From Bacteroides neonati (GTDB lineage Bacteria > Bacteroidota > Bacteroidia > Bacteroidales > Bacteroidaceae), in contig NZ_HG726025.1 of assembly GCF_000499785.1 (NCBI RefSeq), positions 62,001 through 126,000 of the forward strand: DNA of 64,000 nt. Reading direction: 5' to 3'. The notes under the pieces are model-generated. The model saw nothing but the letters and a program-made list of their open reading frames with translations. It ran no database searches and was not told the DNA's origin. Shown piece after piece: positions 23,679 through 31,836 of the stretch. Every line of letters starts with the position of its first letter. Positions within the stretch are counted from its first letter, which is position 1. A program made the position numbers and the translations under genes.

Positions 23679-26306
23679 CTAAATCTCAAAGTCGGGCAGG
23701 TAGTCGACCAGCTTTTGCTTTACGCTCTTTCCTTCCACCTTATCTTTTACGAGGGTAGCCCCACCATTCTTCGCTTCGTTGTAGTAGAGCGAAGCACCTT
23801 CGGCTTTGTTCGATACACGAATCATAGCAGGCCCCGTAGCACCGAGGTTGCACTCAATGGTCCATCCGGCTACCTGCAAGGTGTTGCCCTCACGAGTCAC
23901 TTCCCATCCTTGGCGGTCGTTGCCATGCGTGTCGATGATGCTCAAGAAACGAGCGGTTTGTGCCTTGGGTGTAGTGGCGTTGAAGTGCCAGTGATTGGCA
24001 TACTTAACGGACTGTCCTTTGGCATTGGTCACGTTTTTCCAGTTGGTCGGTGCAGAGAAGAAGGTATCCACTACGGCCGTTTGCATCTTTTCGGAAGCGA
24101 ACAGATGTGCTACCGATGTACCGCCTATGTTGTTGTGTCCCGTTACCACGACCGCATCCGGAGCCAACGTATTGACCTCCATCGGTTGCGAGGTAGTATG
24201 CAGCAGATAGCTCCAGGTGACAGGTTCCGTACCTTCCAGTTCATCGTAAATGACGTACACGCCTGTTGTTCCCAATTGAATAATATGTCTGCGGAAGCAT
24301 TTCAACTTATTCTTGTCCCATCCGTTCTCGGGAGTAAACTTCGTTCCACTCAGTCGGGCACGCTCCAGCCATAGGGGAGCACTCACTTCGCCGTATGCGT
24401 TCGAAGCATCACCCACCACATACGAAAGCTGTTTACCCTCGTACCAGCGTGGAATCCATCCGTACCCCTCGGTACCCATCTTCTGCGTCATTCCATTTAC
24501 CAGAATGGTGTTGTGCGCCCGCGTATTCCGATAAGCATACATTCCATGATCGTCGGTGAAACCCGTACGGTGTCCGCTGCTGTAGAATATCTCCTTACCA
24601 CCATAAAAGGTATTGAATGCATTTTGATTGGCAAGTGCATGCGAGGTACTTCCGTACGAACTCGAACGAAACGAAAGCATGGCATTCTTGTCCGGCTCGC
24701 CCAATGCCGTATGCATGGTGGCAGTACCCGTTTCGTTAAACACCTTGCAGTTAGGCAAATCTCCCAACTCCGGCTTCTTTGTATCGCCTGTCGAAACCTC
24801 TTCGTGTGCGAAGCACCTGTACCAACTCAGGTCTCCAGCTTTGCCCTCTACCGATCCGCCAAGCATTTGGGGATCACGGTCGAGTATGTAGCGCACATAA
24901 GCCGCTGCCCATGGGTTGTTGCATTGGCGTGCCAAGGCTTCGGCATATCCTACGCGTGCCGCATTGGGCAGTCGTTTGCTTTCGTGCGAGTTTCCTTGTC
25001 CCGACGACTTCGAGAAGGGTGGTTGTTCGTAGACTACGTATAAGGCATTGTTGTTGTACCACGGGTCGGCAAAGAAGTCGAAACCGCTGATACGCGAGTA
25101 GAATGCCGGTACTTCGATCAGTGTACGTATGTTGACGTGGAAGTACGAATCGCCATTGTGCCATCCGCCGTCTGTGTTCAATCCGGGAAATCGTGATACC
25201 CATACGTTGTAGCAATAATCCGCCCAGGTGTCTGCTTCGGGCAGTTCGCCTACGGTAGCAAACGCTGCCATGGTGAGGATACGCAACGTCATTTGCCATA
25301 CGTGATTATCGGCTATGCGGTTCTCCAGATGGTTTACATACTCCTCATAGAAACGGGCACCGTTCTCACGGATGCAACCCAAAAGCAATGCCTTCTCATC
25401 GGTTGTGAGCAGGTTATAGAAAGCATCGTAGGCCGAGGTCGCCATCGATAAAATGGTCGACCGGTTAAAGTCGCCTGCAAAGTACTTGCTGTCTTTCCAG
25501 GATAGCACTTCGCTCAGGCGTTTCATTCCCTCCCGATAGTATACCGTATCTTTGGTTAGCAGATAAGCGCGTATCAGTGCTTCGATATTTCCCTCTTCAC
25601 GGTCTACTATTTTGCGGCTTTCCCGAATCAAGGTCGATTTATACTGCACGATGTTGGTCAGCTTCACCACCTGTGTGGTATCAATCTCTTCGGCCAAGTG
25701 CTTCAGCGGATGCTTCATGGCCTTGCCCGCTTTGTTCAGATACGCTTGGGCTTCGGGCTTCGTGCGGCTGTTTACGATGAATGCATCCCATTCGTTTTTG
25801 TCCAGCAATATACGCGGGTGATGGGCAGGTAGTTTGCCCAATAGCTCTTTCAACGACGGTGGCGAGAATACCCGTGCCGACTTATCTACCACAAAGTGAT
25901 ACACCGGCGACCACTCTTCGCGTCCGCTTGCATCTACATACGCATGCTGCCAGTACCAAGTGCCGTTGGCCAATGGTTCAAACGGATTAAAGAAAGCCCA
26001 GTTGCGTTCGGCACTGATCACCTCTTTCTTGAAAGACTTATCGCGCGACAGACGAATGCGATAGGTTACGTGTGGTTTCACCTCTTCACCCTCTACACCG
26101 TCGAGTACCGGCCCCAAGTGTGGGAACTTATCGGGCCATGCCAACCGCGGAGGGTTCATGGCAATGTGCTGTCCGTTCAGTGGCGAAGGGTCAACCCGCA
26201 CTTCGTTCATCAGTGTAGGCTGTGTAAGCCTCATAATGTGTTTCTGTGCACTTACGCTCCAGGGTAGGAGAGCAAGCAGTAACAGATAATAAGAAATATG
26301 TTTCAT
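23679..26306 (-). CDS. PL15-like polysaccharide lyase (heparinase II/III family)
   Basis: A signal peptide (MKHISYYLLLLALLPWSVSA) precedes an N-terminal DUF4962-type beta domain (RLTQPTLMNEVRVDPSPL..., residues 25-140), an alpha/alpha toroid (about 170-480) and a heparinase II/III-type beta-sandwich (about 500-870). Length, 875 residues, and architecture fit PL15 exo-lyases, which remove disaccharides from heparin/heparan sulfate or alginate chains by beta-elimination. The toroid carries VNHLENRIADNHVWQ with Asn and His candidates and DGGWHNGDSYFHVN with Tyr/His candidates. It is the last gene of the operon, 19 bases after the MFS gene. By position it would correspond to BT4652 of the B. thetaiotaomicron heparan sulfate locus. 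It is periplasmic, as no lipobox is seen. Confidence 0.85.
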   Translation of the reverse strand: MKHISYYLLLLALLPWSVSAQKHIMRLTQPTLMNEVRVDPSPLNGQHIAMNPPRLAWPDKFPHLGPVLDGVEGEEVKPHVTYRIRLSRDKSFKKEVISAERNWAFFNPFEPLANGTWYWQHAYVDASGREEWSPVYHFVVDKSARVFSPPSLKELLGKLPAHHPRILLDKNEWDAFIVNSRTKPEAQAYLNKAGKAMKHPLKHLAEEIDTTQVVKLTNIVQYKSTLIRESRKIVDREEGNIEALIRAYLLTKDTVYYREGMKRLSEVLSWKDSKYFAGDFNRSTILSMATSAYDAFYNLLTTDEKALLLGCIRENGARFYEEYVNHLENRIADNHVWQMTLRILTMAAFATVGELPEADTWADYCYNVWVSRFPGLNTDGGWHNGDSYFHVNIRTLIEVPAFYSRISGFDFFADPWYNNNALYVVYEQPPFSKSSGQGNSHESKRLPNAARVGYAEALARQCNNPWAAAYVRYILDRDPQMLGGSVEGKAGDLSWYRCFAHEEVSTGDTKKPELGDLPNCKVFNETGTATMHTALGEPDKNAMLSFRSSSYGSTSHALANQNAFNTFYGGKEIFYSSGHRTGFTDDHGMYAYRNTRAHNTILVNGMTQKMGTEGYGWIPRWYEGKQLSYVVGDASNAYGEVSAPLWLERARLSGTKFTPENGWDKNKLKCFRRHIIQLGTTGVYVIYDELEGTEPVTWSYLLHTTSQPMEVNTLAPDAVVVTGHNNIGGTSVAHLFASEKMQTAVVDTFFSAPTNWKNVTNAKGQSVKYANHWHFNATTPKAQTARFLSIIDTHGNDRQGWEVTREGNTLQVAGWTIECNLGATGPAMIRVSNKAEGASLYYNEAKNGGATLVKDKVEGKSVKQKLVDYLPDFEI

Positions 26307-26325
26307 TGATCGATATTAAATGTGT

Positions 26326-27594
26326 TTACTTTTTGGAGAATAGCTCTGAGAACTTCACCGTCTTGTTGTTAATCAACGGGTGAGCCCAGAAACCGATAAA
26401 CGTAATGTATCCTATGAAAAGAACAATACTCAGCATGCCTATGCGCAGCGAAGTAGCATCGGCGAGTGTACTCACCACCAACGGACCACCCGCTCCACCT
26501 GCAATAGCCGAGCATAAGATGCCGGCAAACGAACCATGATGTTGGCGTGTCGAGTTCAGTGCCAGTGAGAAAACAATCGAGTACATCATCGAGATGCTGA
26601 ACCCGATACACGGGAAAGCAATCAGCGATACCTCTTTGCTGCCAAACAAGGCTGCCAGCAACAAGACAATGGTCAGTATGCCCGAACCGCGCAGAAGCCG
26701 TTTGCTATCCATCAATTTGAGCAATACCATACCTACAATGCATCCTGCAGTCATCAGTCCCCAGAAGTAACTTACCGCCTGTGCACCTTCTGTTTGCGGA
26801 TTCACTCCGTGATACTCTTCCAGAAACGTACTCATGAAGATAGATGTACCCTGCTCTGCACTCACATAACAAAAGATACCCAGAAAGAACAGCCATACAT
26901 ATCGCTGTCTGAACAGGGTGAGGTACGAACCACTGCCGCCTGTTTTCTCTTCCTGCTGCAAGGTGATTTTAGGAAAGCGAGTTAGCACCACAGCAATGAG
27001 CATCACCAACAGCAAGGCACTGAAAACCCAGTAGAGCGATACCCACGGCAAGTGAGCCGGTGTTACATCCGCCAGCAGGTCGATGATTGCATTTTGTCCT
27101 GCCACATAGGTTTCTGCGTTCAGTTGCTTTATTAAATAGGTATACACCAACGGGCTCAGAAACGAAGCGATGCCAAACATGAACTGAGCCAGTTCCGCTA
27201 CAAAGGCATAATTCTCTTCGCCACCTACGGTGCGTTGCAAAGGGTTCAATACGGTTTGCAGCATGGCCATGCCCAACCCGATGATGAACGATGAGGCCAG
27301 CAACATCGGGTAGGTATGTATGCAGGCAAACAAGATAGTACCGATCAACGGCATCAGGAAGCCGACAAACAATACAGGCTTCTCTCCATAACGATCAATG
27401 AGCAATCCCGCAGGAATGCTCATGATAGCGTAAGCCAAAAAGAACGAGGTAGGAATAAACCCTGCCATCGCCAGATCTTTGAGGTTGAAATTAGCAATGA
27501 TGTCCGGAATCAGTGGTCCCAGAATGTTCGTAATAAAAGAGATGGTAAACCAGAACGCCATGATGAGCGCCAACATACCGAAGTTTTTTTTCAT
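26326..27594 (-). CDS. MFS sugar permease (FucP/hexose-type)
   Basis: From MKKNFGMLALIMAFWF there are twelve predicted membrane segments in 422 residues. The start overlaps the TGA of the ROK kinase gene as ATGA, which favours it over a longer start at 27630. The MFS loop motif appears as LLIDRYGEKPVLF after the second helix, and PLIPDIIANFNLKDLAMAGFIPTSFFLAYAIMSIP resembles the FucP/NagP/glucose-galactose branch. It probably imports the monosaccharide released in the periplasm (GlcNAc or an unsulfated hexosamine) for phosphorylation by the neighbouring ROK kinase. Confidence 0.88.
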   Translation of the reverse strand: MKKNFGMLALIMAFWFTISFITNILGPLIPDIIANFNLKDLAMAGFIPTSFFLAYAIMSIPAGLLIDRYGEKPVLFVGFLMPLIGTILFACIHTYPMLLASSFIIGLGMAMLQTVLNPLQRTVGGEENYAFVAELAQFMFGIASFLSPLVYTYLIKQLNAETYVAGQNAIIDLLADVTPAHLPWVSLYWVFSALLLVMLIAVVLTRFPKITLQQEEKTGGSGSYLTLFRQRYVWLFFLGIFCYVSAEQGTSIFMSTFLEEYHGVNPQTEGAQAVSYFWGLMTAGCIVGMVLLKLMDSKRLLRGSGILTIVLLLAALFGSKEVSLIAFPCIGFSISMMYSIVFSLALNSTRQHHGSFAGILCSAIAGGAGGPLVVSTLADATSLRIGMLSIVLFIGYITFIGFWAHPLINNKTVKFSELFSKK

Positions 27595-28535
27595 ACGTAT
27601 TGTTTTACTAATGATGCAGCTCCCATACAACCGGCTTTATTGCCCAGTTCGGCAGCCATTATTTCTGTATTTAGTGCACAATCGGCTATGGCATAGCGCT
27701 GTGCCCGTTCGCGTAGTTTGTCGATATAGAAACTCCCGGCTTCACTCAAACCACCTCCTATAACAACACGCTGCGGACTAAAAATGTTGATAAATCCGGC
27801 TATACCGTGACCTAAGTAATCGCAATGCTCGTCCAAGCACTCCGTAGCCAATGCATCGCCTGCTTTGTACAGGCGTACAATCAACTCACCGTTTATCTCT
27901 TCGCCCGCATACGTACGCCCCGTCTCTGTACTGCGTTGAGTAAAACGCCTTACCAGTGCCGTGGTCGAAGCATAATGCTCCAGGCAACCTACCGATCCGC
28001 AGGCGCATGTCTCTCCATTGGCTATCAGCGGCACATGTCCCAGTTCCGTACCGCGTCCGCCAAATCCGGTAAATAACTTACCGTCTATGATCACTGCTCC
28101 GCCGATGCCCGTGCCTACGGTCAGAAAGAGTACATCCGTTGCACCCCGTCCTGCACCATACATCGTTTCGCCCAGCCCCATGAGGTTTGCATCATTGGCC
28201 AGTCGGGTAGGGAGGCCTGTTGCCAATTCCAGTCGATTGGCCAGTGGCAGGTTCTCCCATCCTTTTATATTCTCGGCACCACCCAGCACAATACGACCGG
28301 TAGCATCTACAATACCCGGTGTACCCAATCCGATGCCGCTTACGCCCCATCTGTTGGTGGCGGCAAAAGCGGTTACCTCTTCGATGGCCTTTGTCAGCTG
28401 ACCGATAACGGCTTCTGCCGATACCTCCGCATACGACGGAAGCTTGCCCTCGAAGAGGAAGTTTCCTTCCTCATCGATGAGCGCATACTTCACGCTTGTT
28501 CCACCTAAATCTATTCCTATTACGTATTTATTCAT
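27591..28535 (-). CDS. ROK-family sugar kinase
   Basis: The 314-residue protein begins KYVIGIDLGGTSVKYALID (phosphate loop) and has GIGLGTPGIVD, LANDANLMGLGE and FLTVGTGIGGAVIIDGKL. The ROK zinc-binding block is ELGHVPL...CACGSVGCLEHYAS. ROK kinases phosphorylate glucose, GlcNAc, ManNAc or related sugars using ATP in the cytoplasm. In this locus the likely substrate is the hexosamine brought in by the coupled permease, but the sequence alone does not settle glucose versus GlcNAc. Confidence 0.92.
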   Translation of the reverse strand: MNKYVIGIDLGGTSVKYALIDEEGNFLFEGKLPSYAEVSAEAVIGQLTKAIEEVTAFAATNRWGVSGIGLGTPGIVDATGRIVLGGAENIKGWENLPLANRLELATGLPTRLANDANLMGLGETMYGAGRGATDVLFLTVGTGIGGAVIIDGKLFTGFGGRGTELGHVPLIANGETCACGSVGCLEHYASTTALVRRFTQRSTETGRTYAGEEINGELIVRLYKAGDALATECLDEHCDYLGHGIAGFINIFSPQRVVIGGGLSEAGSFYIDKLRERAQRYAIADCALNTEIMAAELGNKAGCMGAASLVKQYV

Positions 28536-28562
28536 GGTCTACACGCATATTTATTAATGATG

Positions 28563-30191
28563 TTACGCTCTTTCTACCCAGATCGGCGAGCTCCATGCCC
28601 ATTGCTGGTCGCGTTGACGCACGCGTACATAATAGTAATCGGTCTCTTTCTGCGGCTCGGTGTCTTCCATGAAGTGCTCTACCGTATAGCTGCTTTCGGG
28701 CATGGCACGGTTGAAGAGAATCGCTTCGCTCAACCAACCAATCATGAAGTGCGAGCGCGAACCTTCGAGCAGTTCGCCCAATGTATGTTCAAACTGTTTT
28801 CCGTTGAAGTCGGCTGTCAGCTTGCCGTCTTTGGGCATATCGAGTTCCAGAATTACTCCCTGCATAGCGGCTGTTACCGTGTTGGGGTTCTTCGAGGTGT
28901 ACAGATCCAGTTCCGTCTCTTTCTCGCCTACCGATACAATGCGGTTCAGTTGTGTGTGAAACTCCGTTTCGCCCTCTTGTGGTGCTGTAAACGCTGCACC
29001 GCGGAAACAAGGCGTTACCGATACGATGCGTCCTTTGTCCACACCCAGTTTTCCTTGCCAGTGCACGTGTTTCTCTTCGCGGTTCCAACCGAACTCAATC
29101 TTGATTTTGCAACGTACCGTGTCTCCTTCGGGAGCTACGGGAGTCAAAGGACCGTTCAGTCGTGCTATGCACTGTCCGTTCTTAACAATGTCTACATAGT
29201 CGATACAGCTTCCACCTTCTACGTTGACATAGATGCGACGGCTGTTTCCTTTCACAACATCGCCCATGAAGGCGTCGTTCAAGCGAAAGTCGATATTGAT
29301 CTTGTCGCCCGTAGCACCACACACTCGTCGGTTGGTCATGGCATCCCACAATGCATCACGTGTCAGGCTTGGAGCCAACACACCGATACGTCCGTCGCCA
29401 TAGCTACCCGGATAGCCCGAATGCTGGTCGGTCGAACACATGATACCGAATTTATGCCCTTGATCCAGTCCGTACTGTACCGTACCTTCCCATTGGCGTG
29501 GCCCCATATCGTGCAGGTAATTGTAATCGCCCTGATCGCTTTCGGCTAGTCCGTGACGGGAGTACATCTCTACAAACGGAGTCTGTTGTCCCTGCTTAAA
29601 GCAGTCCCAGTTATATCCCCGGTATCCACCTTGGTATCCCATGTGGTGGGGGGTAATCATTACTTTTTCATCTTTCAGTTTCTCTTTCCACTCCTGTACC
29701 GAGGTGCACTCTACCAAGGGAGCATCCAGCTTGTGCCACAAGGCTACATGGTCGCCATGTGCCATGCTGTGGCATTCATATCCGATGAAGGTAAGGAATT
29801 CTCCTTCCTTATTATATTCTTTCGACATGGCCACGTATTTCTCGTAACCACCCTTGCGCAATCGCTCAAACGCTCCCGTATGATAGTCGATCACCCACTT
29901 CAACCGAGGATCATCTGCTCCGGGGATATCGGGCCACATGGCATGAGGCGTTACACTTACAAAGTCCAATTGTCCTTTGGCTGCTTCGAAGGCAGTGCGC
30001 ATATCACCGTGTCCGTAAGTCAGGTTGCAGTGGTTGTGCAGGTCGCCCCAATACATCTTAAGGTCGCTTGCCGACGGCATTACTCTCTTGGCATCCTTGC
30101 TGCCCGGTGTGCATGCACCCAGCAAACTTCCCGATGCTGCCAGTCCCAGAAACGACCAGCCTGTGTTTTTTAGAAAACTTCTTCTATCCAT
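28563..30191 (-). CDS. DUF3604/PHP-like metal-dependent hydrolase, exported lipoprotein
   Basis: The N-terminus MDRRSFLKNTGWSFLGLAASGSLLGAC combines a Tat-like motif (RRSFLK) with a lipobox (LGAC), so it is probably exported folded and lipidated. The core begins YWGDLHNHCNLTYGHGD, a PHP/DUF3604 metal-binding start. Further candidate ligands lie in GYECHSMAHGDHVAL, MITPHHMGYQGG and STDQHSGYPGS. The 542 residues fit the DUF3604 family. Such genes recur in heparin/heparan sulfate loci but their reaction is unknown. A phosphoesterase, sulfatase-like or lyase role is possible. It lies 27 bases upstream of the ROK gene in the operon. Confidence 0.75.
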   Translation of the reverse strand: MDRRSFLKNTGWSFLGLAASGSLLGACTPGSKDAKRVMPSASDLKMYWGDLHNHCNLTYGHGDMRTAFEAAKGQLDFVSVTPHAMWPDIPGADDPRLKWVIDYHTGAFERLRKGGYEKYVAMSKEYNKEGEFLTFIGYECHSMAHGDHVALWHKLDAPLVECTSVQEWKEKLKDEKVMITPHHMGYQGGYRGYNWDCFKQGQQTPFVEMYSRHGLAESDQGDYNYLHDMGPRQWEGTVQYGLDQGHKFGIMCSTDQHSGYPGSYGDGRIGVLAPSLTRDALWDAMTNRRVCGATGDKINIDFRLNDAFMGDVVKGNSRRIYVNVEGGSCIDYVDIVKNGQCIARLNGPLTPVAPEGDTVRCKIKIEFGWNREEKHVHWQGKLGVDKGRIVSVTPCFRGAAFTAPQEGETEFHTQLNRIVSVGEKETELDLYTSKNPNTVTAAMQGVILELDMPKDGKLTADFNGKQFEHTLGELLEGSRSHFMIGWLSEAILFNRAMPESSYTVEHFMEDTEPQKETDYYYVRVRQRDQQWAWSSPIWVERA

Positions 30192-30213
30192 GATATTGTT
30201 TACGTATTATAAG

Positions 30214-31755
30214 TTATTGCCCTTTATCGTTATACTCTTTGCGGGTTTCTTGGAGTAGTTGCATCAATTCCGCTTGTTTATCGGCATACTCCGGTTTGCC
30301 GTATACGCTGTTCATCTCGCGCGGGTCTGCTTTGAGGTCGTACATTTCCCACTCGTCTATGTCGTTGTAGAAATGAATCAACTTCATATCCGCCGTGCGT
30401 ATGCCATAATGGCGTTTTACCGAGTGTTCGGCAGGATACTCATAATAATGATAGTAAGCCGCTTTGCGCCAGTCGGCAGGTGTACGTCCCGCCTCGTCCC
30501 ATACCGGACGCAACGAGTGTCCCTGTATATCCTCCGGAATCTCTACCCCTGCATAATCCAGAAAGGTAGGTGCAAAGTCTACATTCATGCTGATTGCTTT
30601 CGAGGTGCTTCCCGCCTTGATTGCCTTCGGATAGCGGATAATCATCGGCATGCGTTGGCACTCTTCATACATAAATCGCTTGTCGAACCATCCGTGCTCT
30701 CCCAAGAAGAAGCCCTGATCGGAGGTGTATACGATGATCGTATTGTCCAGTTCGCCAATCTCTTCGAGGTGTGCCATGAGCCGGCCTATGTTTTCATCGA
30801 CCGATAAGACCGTAGCCAGATAGTCGCGCATATATTGTTGATACTTCCAACTGATGAGTGCTTTCCCTTTGAGGTCGCCCTTGCGATATTCGGCAATGCG
30901 TCGGGCATAGACCGAATCCCATTTATCCTGTACGGCAGCCGGCATTCGTTTGTATACGCTGTATAGCCGGTTGGTGGTGTCTTTCAACATCTCTGCACGC
31001 GTTAGTAGTTTCAAGTCCCAGTCTTCGGTTAGTGTTTGTCCGATGCTCATGTCCTGTTCGCGGGCAGCTCGTCCGCGTCCTTCGTAGTCATCAAAAAGCG
31101 TAGCCGGTTCGGGAAAGGTGGTATTGTTGAACATACCTAGGTGGCGAGGTGCCGGCATCCAGTTGCGGTGCGGCGATTTCTGATGAACCATCAGGCAGAA
31201 AGGTTTCTTTGTGTCACGTCCATCGATAAACTCAATGGCTTTGTCCGTGATAATGTCGGTGGCATATCCCTCTTCGCGGATGGCTTTGCCATTTTCCAGA
31301 AAGTCGGGGTTGTAATAATCGCCTTGCTCGTGTTGTCCGCTCAGGATGCTCCAATGGTCAAATCCTTGCGGGGTAGATATCAGGTGCCATTTGCCCACGA
31401 TAGCTGTTTGGTATCCTGCGTTTTGCAATAGTTTCGGAAAGGTCTGTTGGTTGCCGTCGAAGGTACTGGCATTGTCTTTGAATCCGTTTTCGTGGCTGAA
31501 TTTGCCTGTAAGGATGCAAGCGCGCGAAGGACCCGATAGGGCGTTGACTGCGTAGCAGTTGTCCATTCGCAACCCTTCATTGGCCAGCCGGTCCATGTTG
31601 GGTGTTTGAATCAGGTTACCACCGTAACACGATATAGCTTGCGTAGCATGATCGTCGGTCATGATGAAGATAATATTAGGCCGACGTGTTTCCTCTTTCT
31701 GCTTGTTGCTGCAAGAGGCAAGGCTGAGAGCAGCCAGGGGGAGAAGAAGTTTCAT
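30214..31755 (-). CDS. S-type sulfatase (probable GlcNAc-6-O-sulfatase)
   Basis: A lipoprotein signal (MKLLLPLAALSLASC) is followed by the sulfatase start RPNIIFIMTDDHATQAISCYGG. The activation motif NALSGPSRACILTGK has Ser where Cys is used elsewhere, so the formylglycine would come from Ser by an anaerobic sulfatase-maturing enzyme encoded elsewhere. VGKWHL and MVHQKSPHRNW add metal and sulfate ligands, and VYTSDQGFFLGEHGWFDKRFMYEE is the second metal site. The 513 residues fit the S1_11 group. Position corresponds to the GlcNAc-6-O-sulfatase of the B. thetaiotaomicron heparan sulfate locus, so 6-O-desulfation is the best guess. It is followed by the DUF3604-like gene. Confidence 0.92.
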   Translation of the reverse strand: MKLLLPLAALSLASCSNKQKEETRRPNIIFIMTDDHATQAISCYGGNLIQTPNMDRLANEGLRMDNCYAVNALSGPSRACILTGKFSHENGFKDNASTFDGNQQTFPKLLQNAGYQTAIVGKWHLISTPQGFDHWSILSGQHEQGDYYNPDFLENGKAIREEGYATDIITDKAIEFIDGRDTKKPFCLMVHQKSPHRNWMPAPRHLGMFNNTTFPEPATLFDDYEGRGRAAREQDMSIGQTLTEDWDLKLLTRAEMLKDTTNRLYSVYKRMPAAVQDKWDSVYARRIAEYRKGDLKGKALISWKYQQYMRDYLATVLSVDENIGRLMAHLEEIGELDNTIIVYTSDQGFFLGEHGWFDKRFMYEECQRMPMIIRYPKAIKAGSTSKAISMNVDFAPTFLDYAGVEIPEDIQGHSLRPVWDEAGRTPADWRKAAYYHYYEYPAEHSVKRHYGIRTADMKLIHFYNDIDEWEMYDLKADPREMNSVYGKPEYADKQAELMQLLQETRKEYNDKGQ

Positions 31756-31782
31756 GAGGGGATGGGGTTAAAGGTTTGGGTT

Positions 31783-31824
31783 AACCACCGGCAGCACAAG
31801 ATGATTTCTGTGCTCCCGGTGGTA
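31783..31824. promoter_or_regulatory. Intercistronic hairpin between the PL12 and sulfatase genes
   Basis: ACCACCGG (31784-31791) pairs with CCGGTGGT (31816-31823), and AGCACA (31793-31798) pairs with TGTGCT (31809-31814) inside it. There is no T-run on the minus strand, so it is more likely an mRNA-stability or attenuation element than a terminator. Confidence 0.65.
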
Positions 31825-31836
31825 ACTGAGTTAAGT

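Noticed and set aside
23550..24374. Long plus-strand frames opposite the glycan locus genes (also at 28557-29549, 37573-38682 and 42291-43430)
   Set aside because: They are antisense shadows of strongly supported genes and carry no family motifs.
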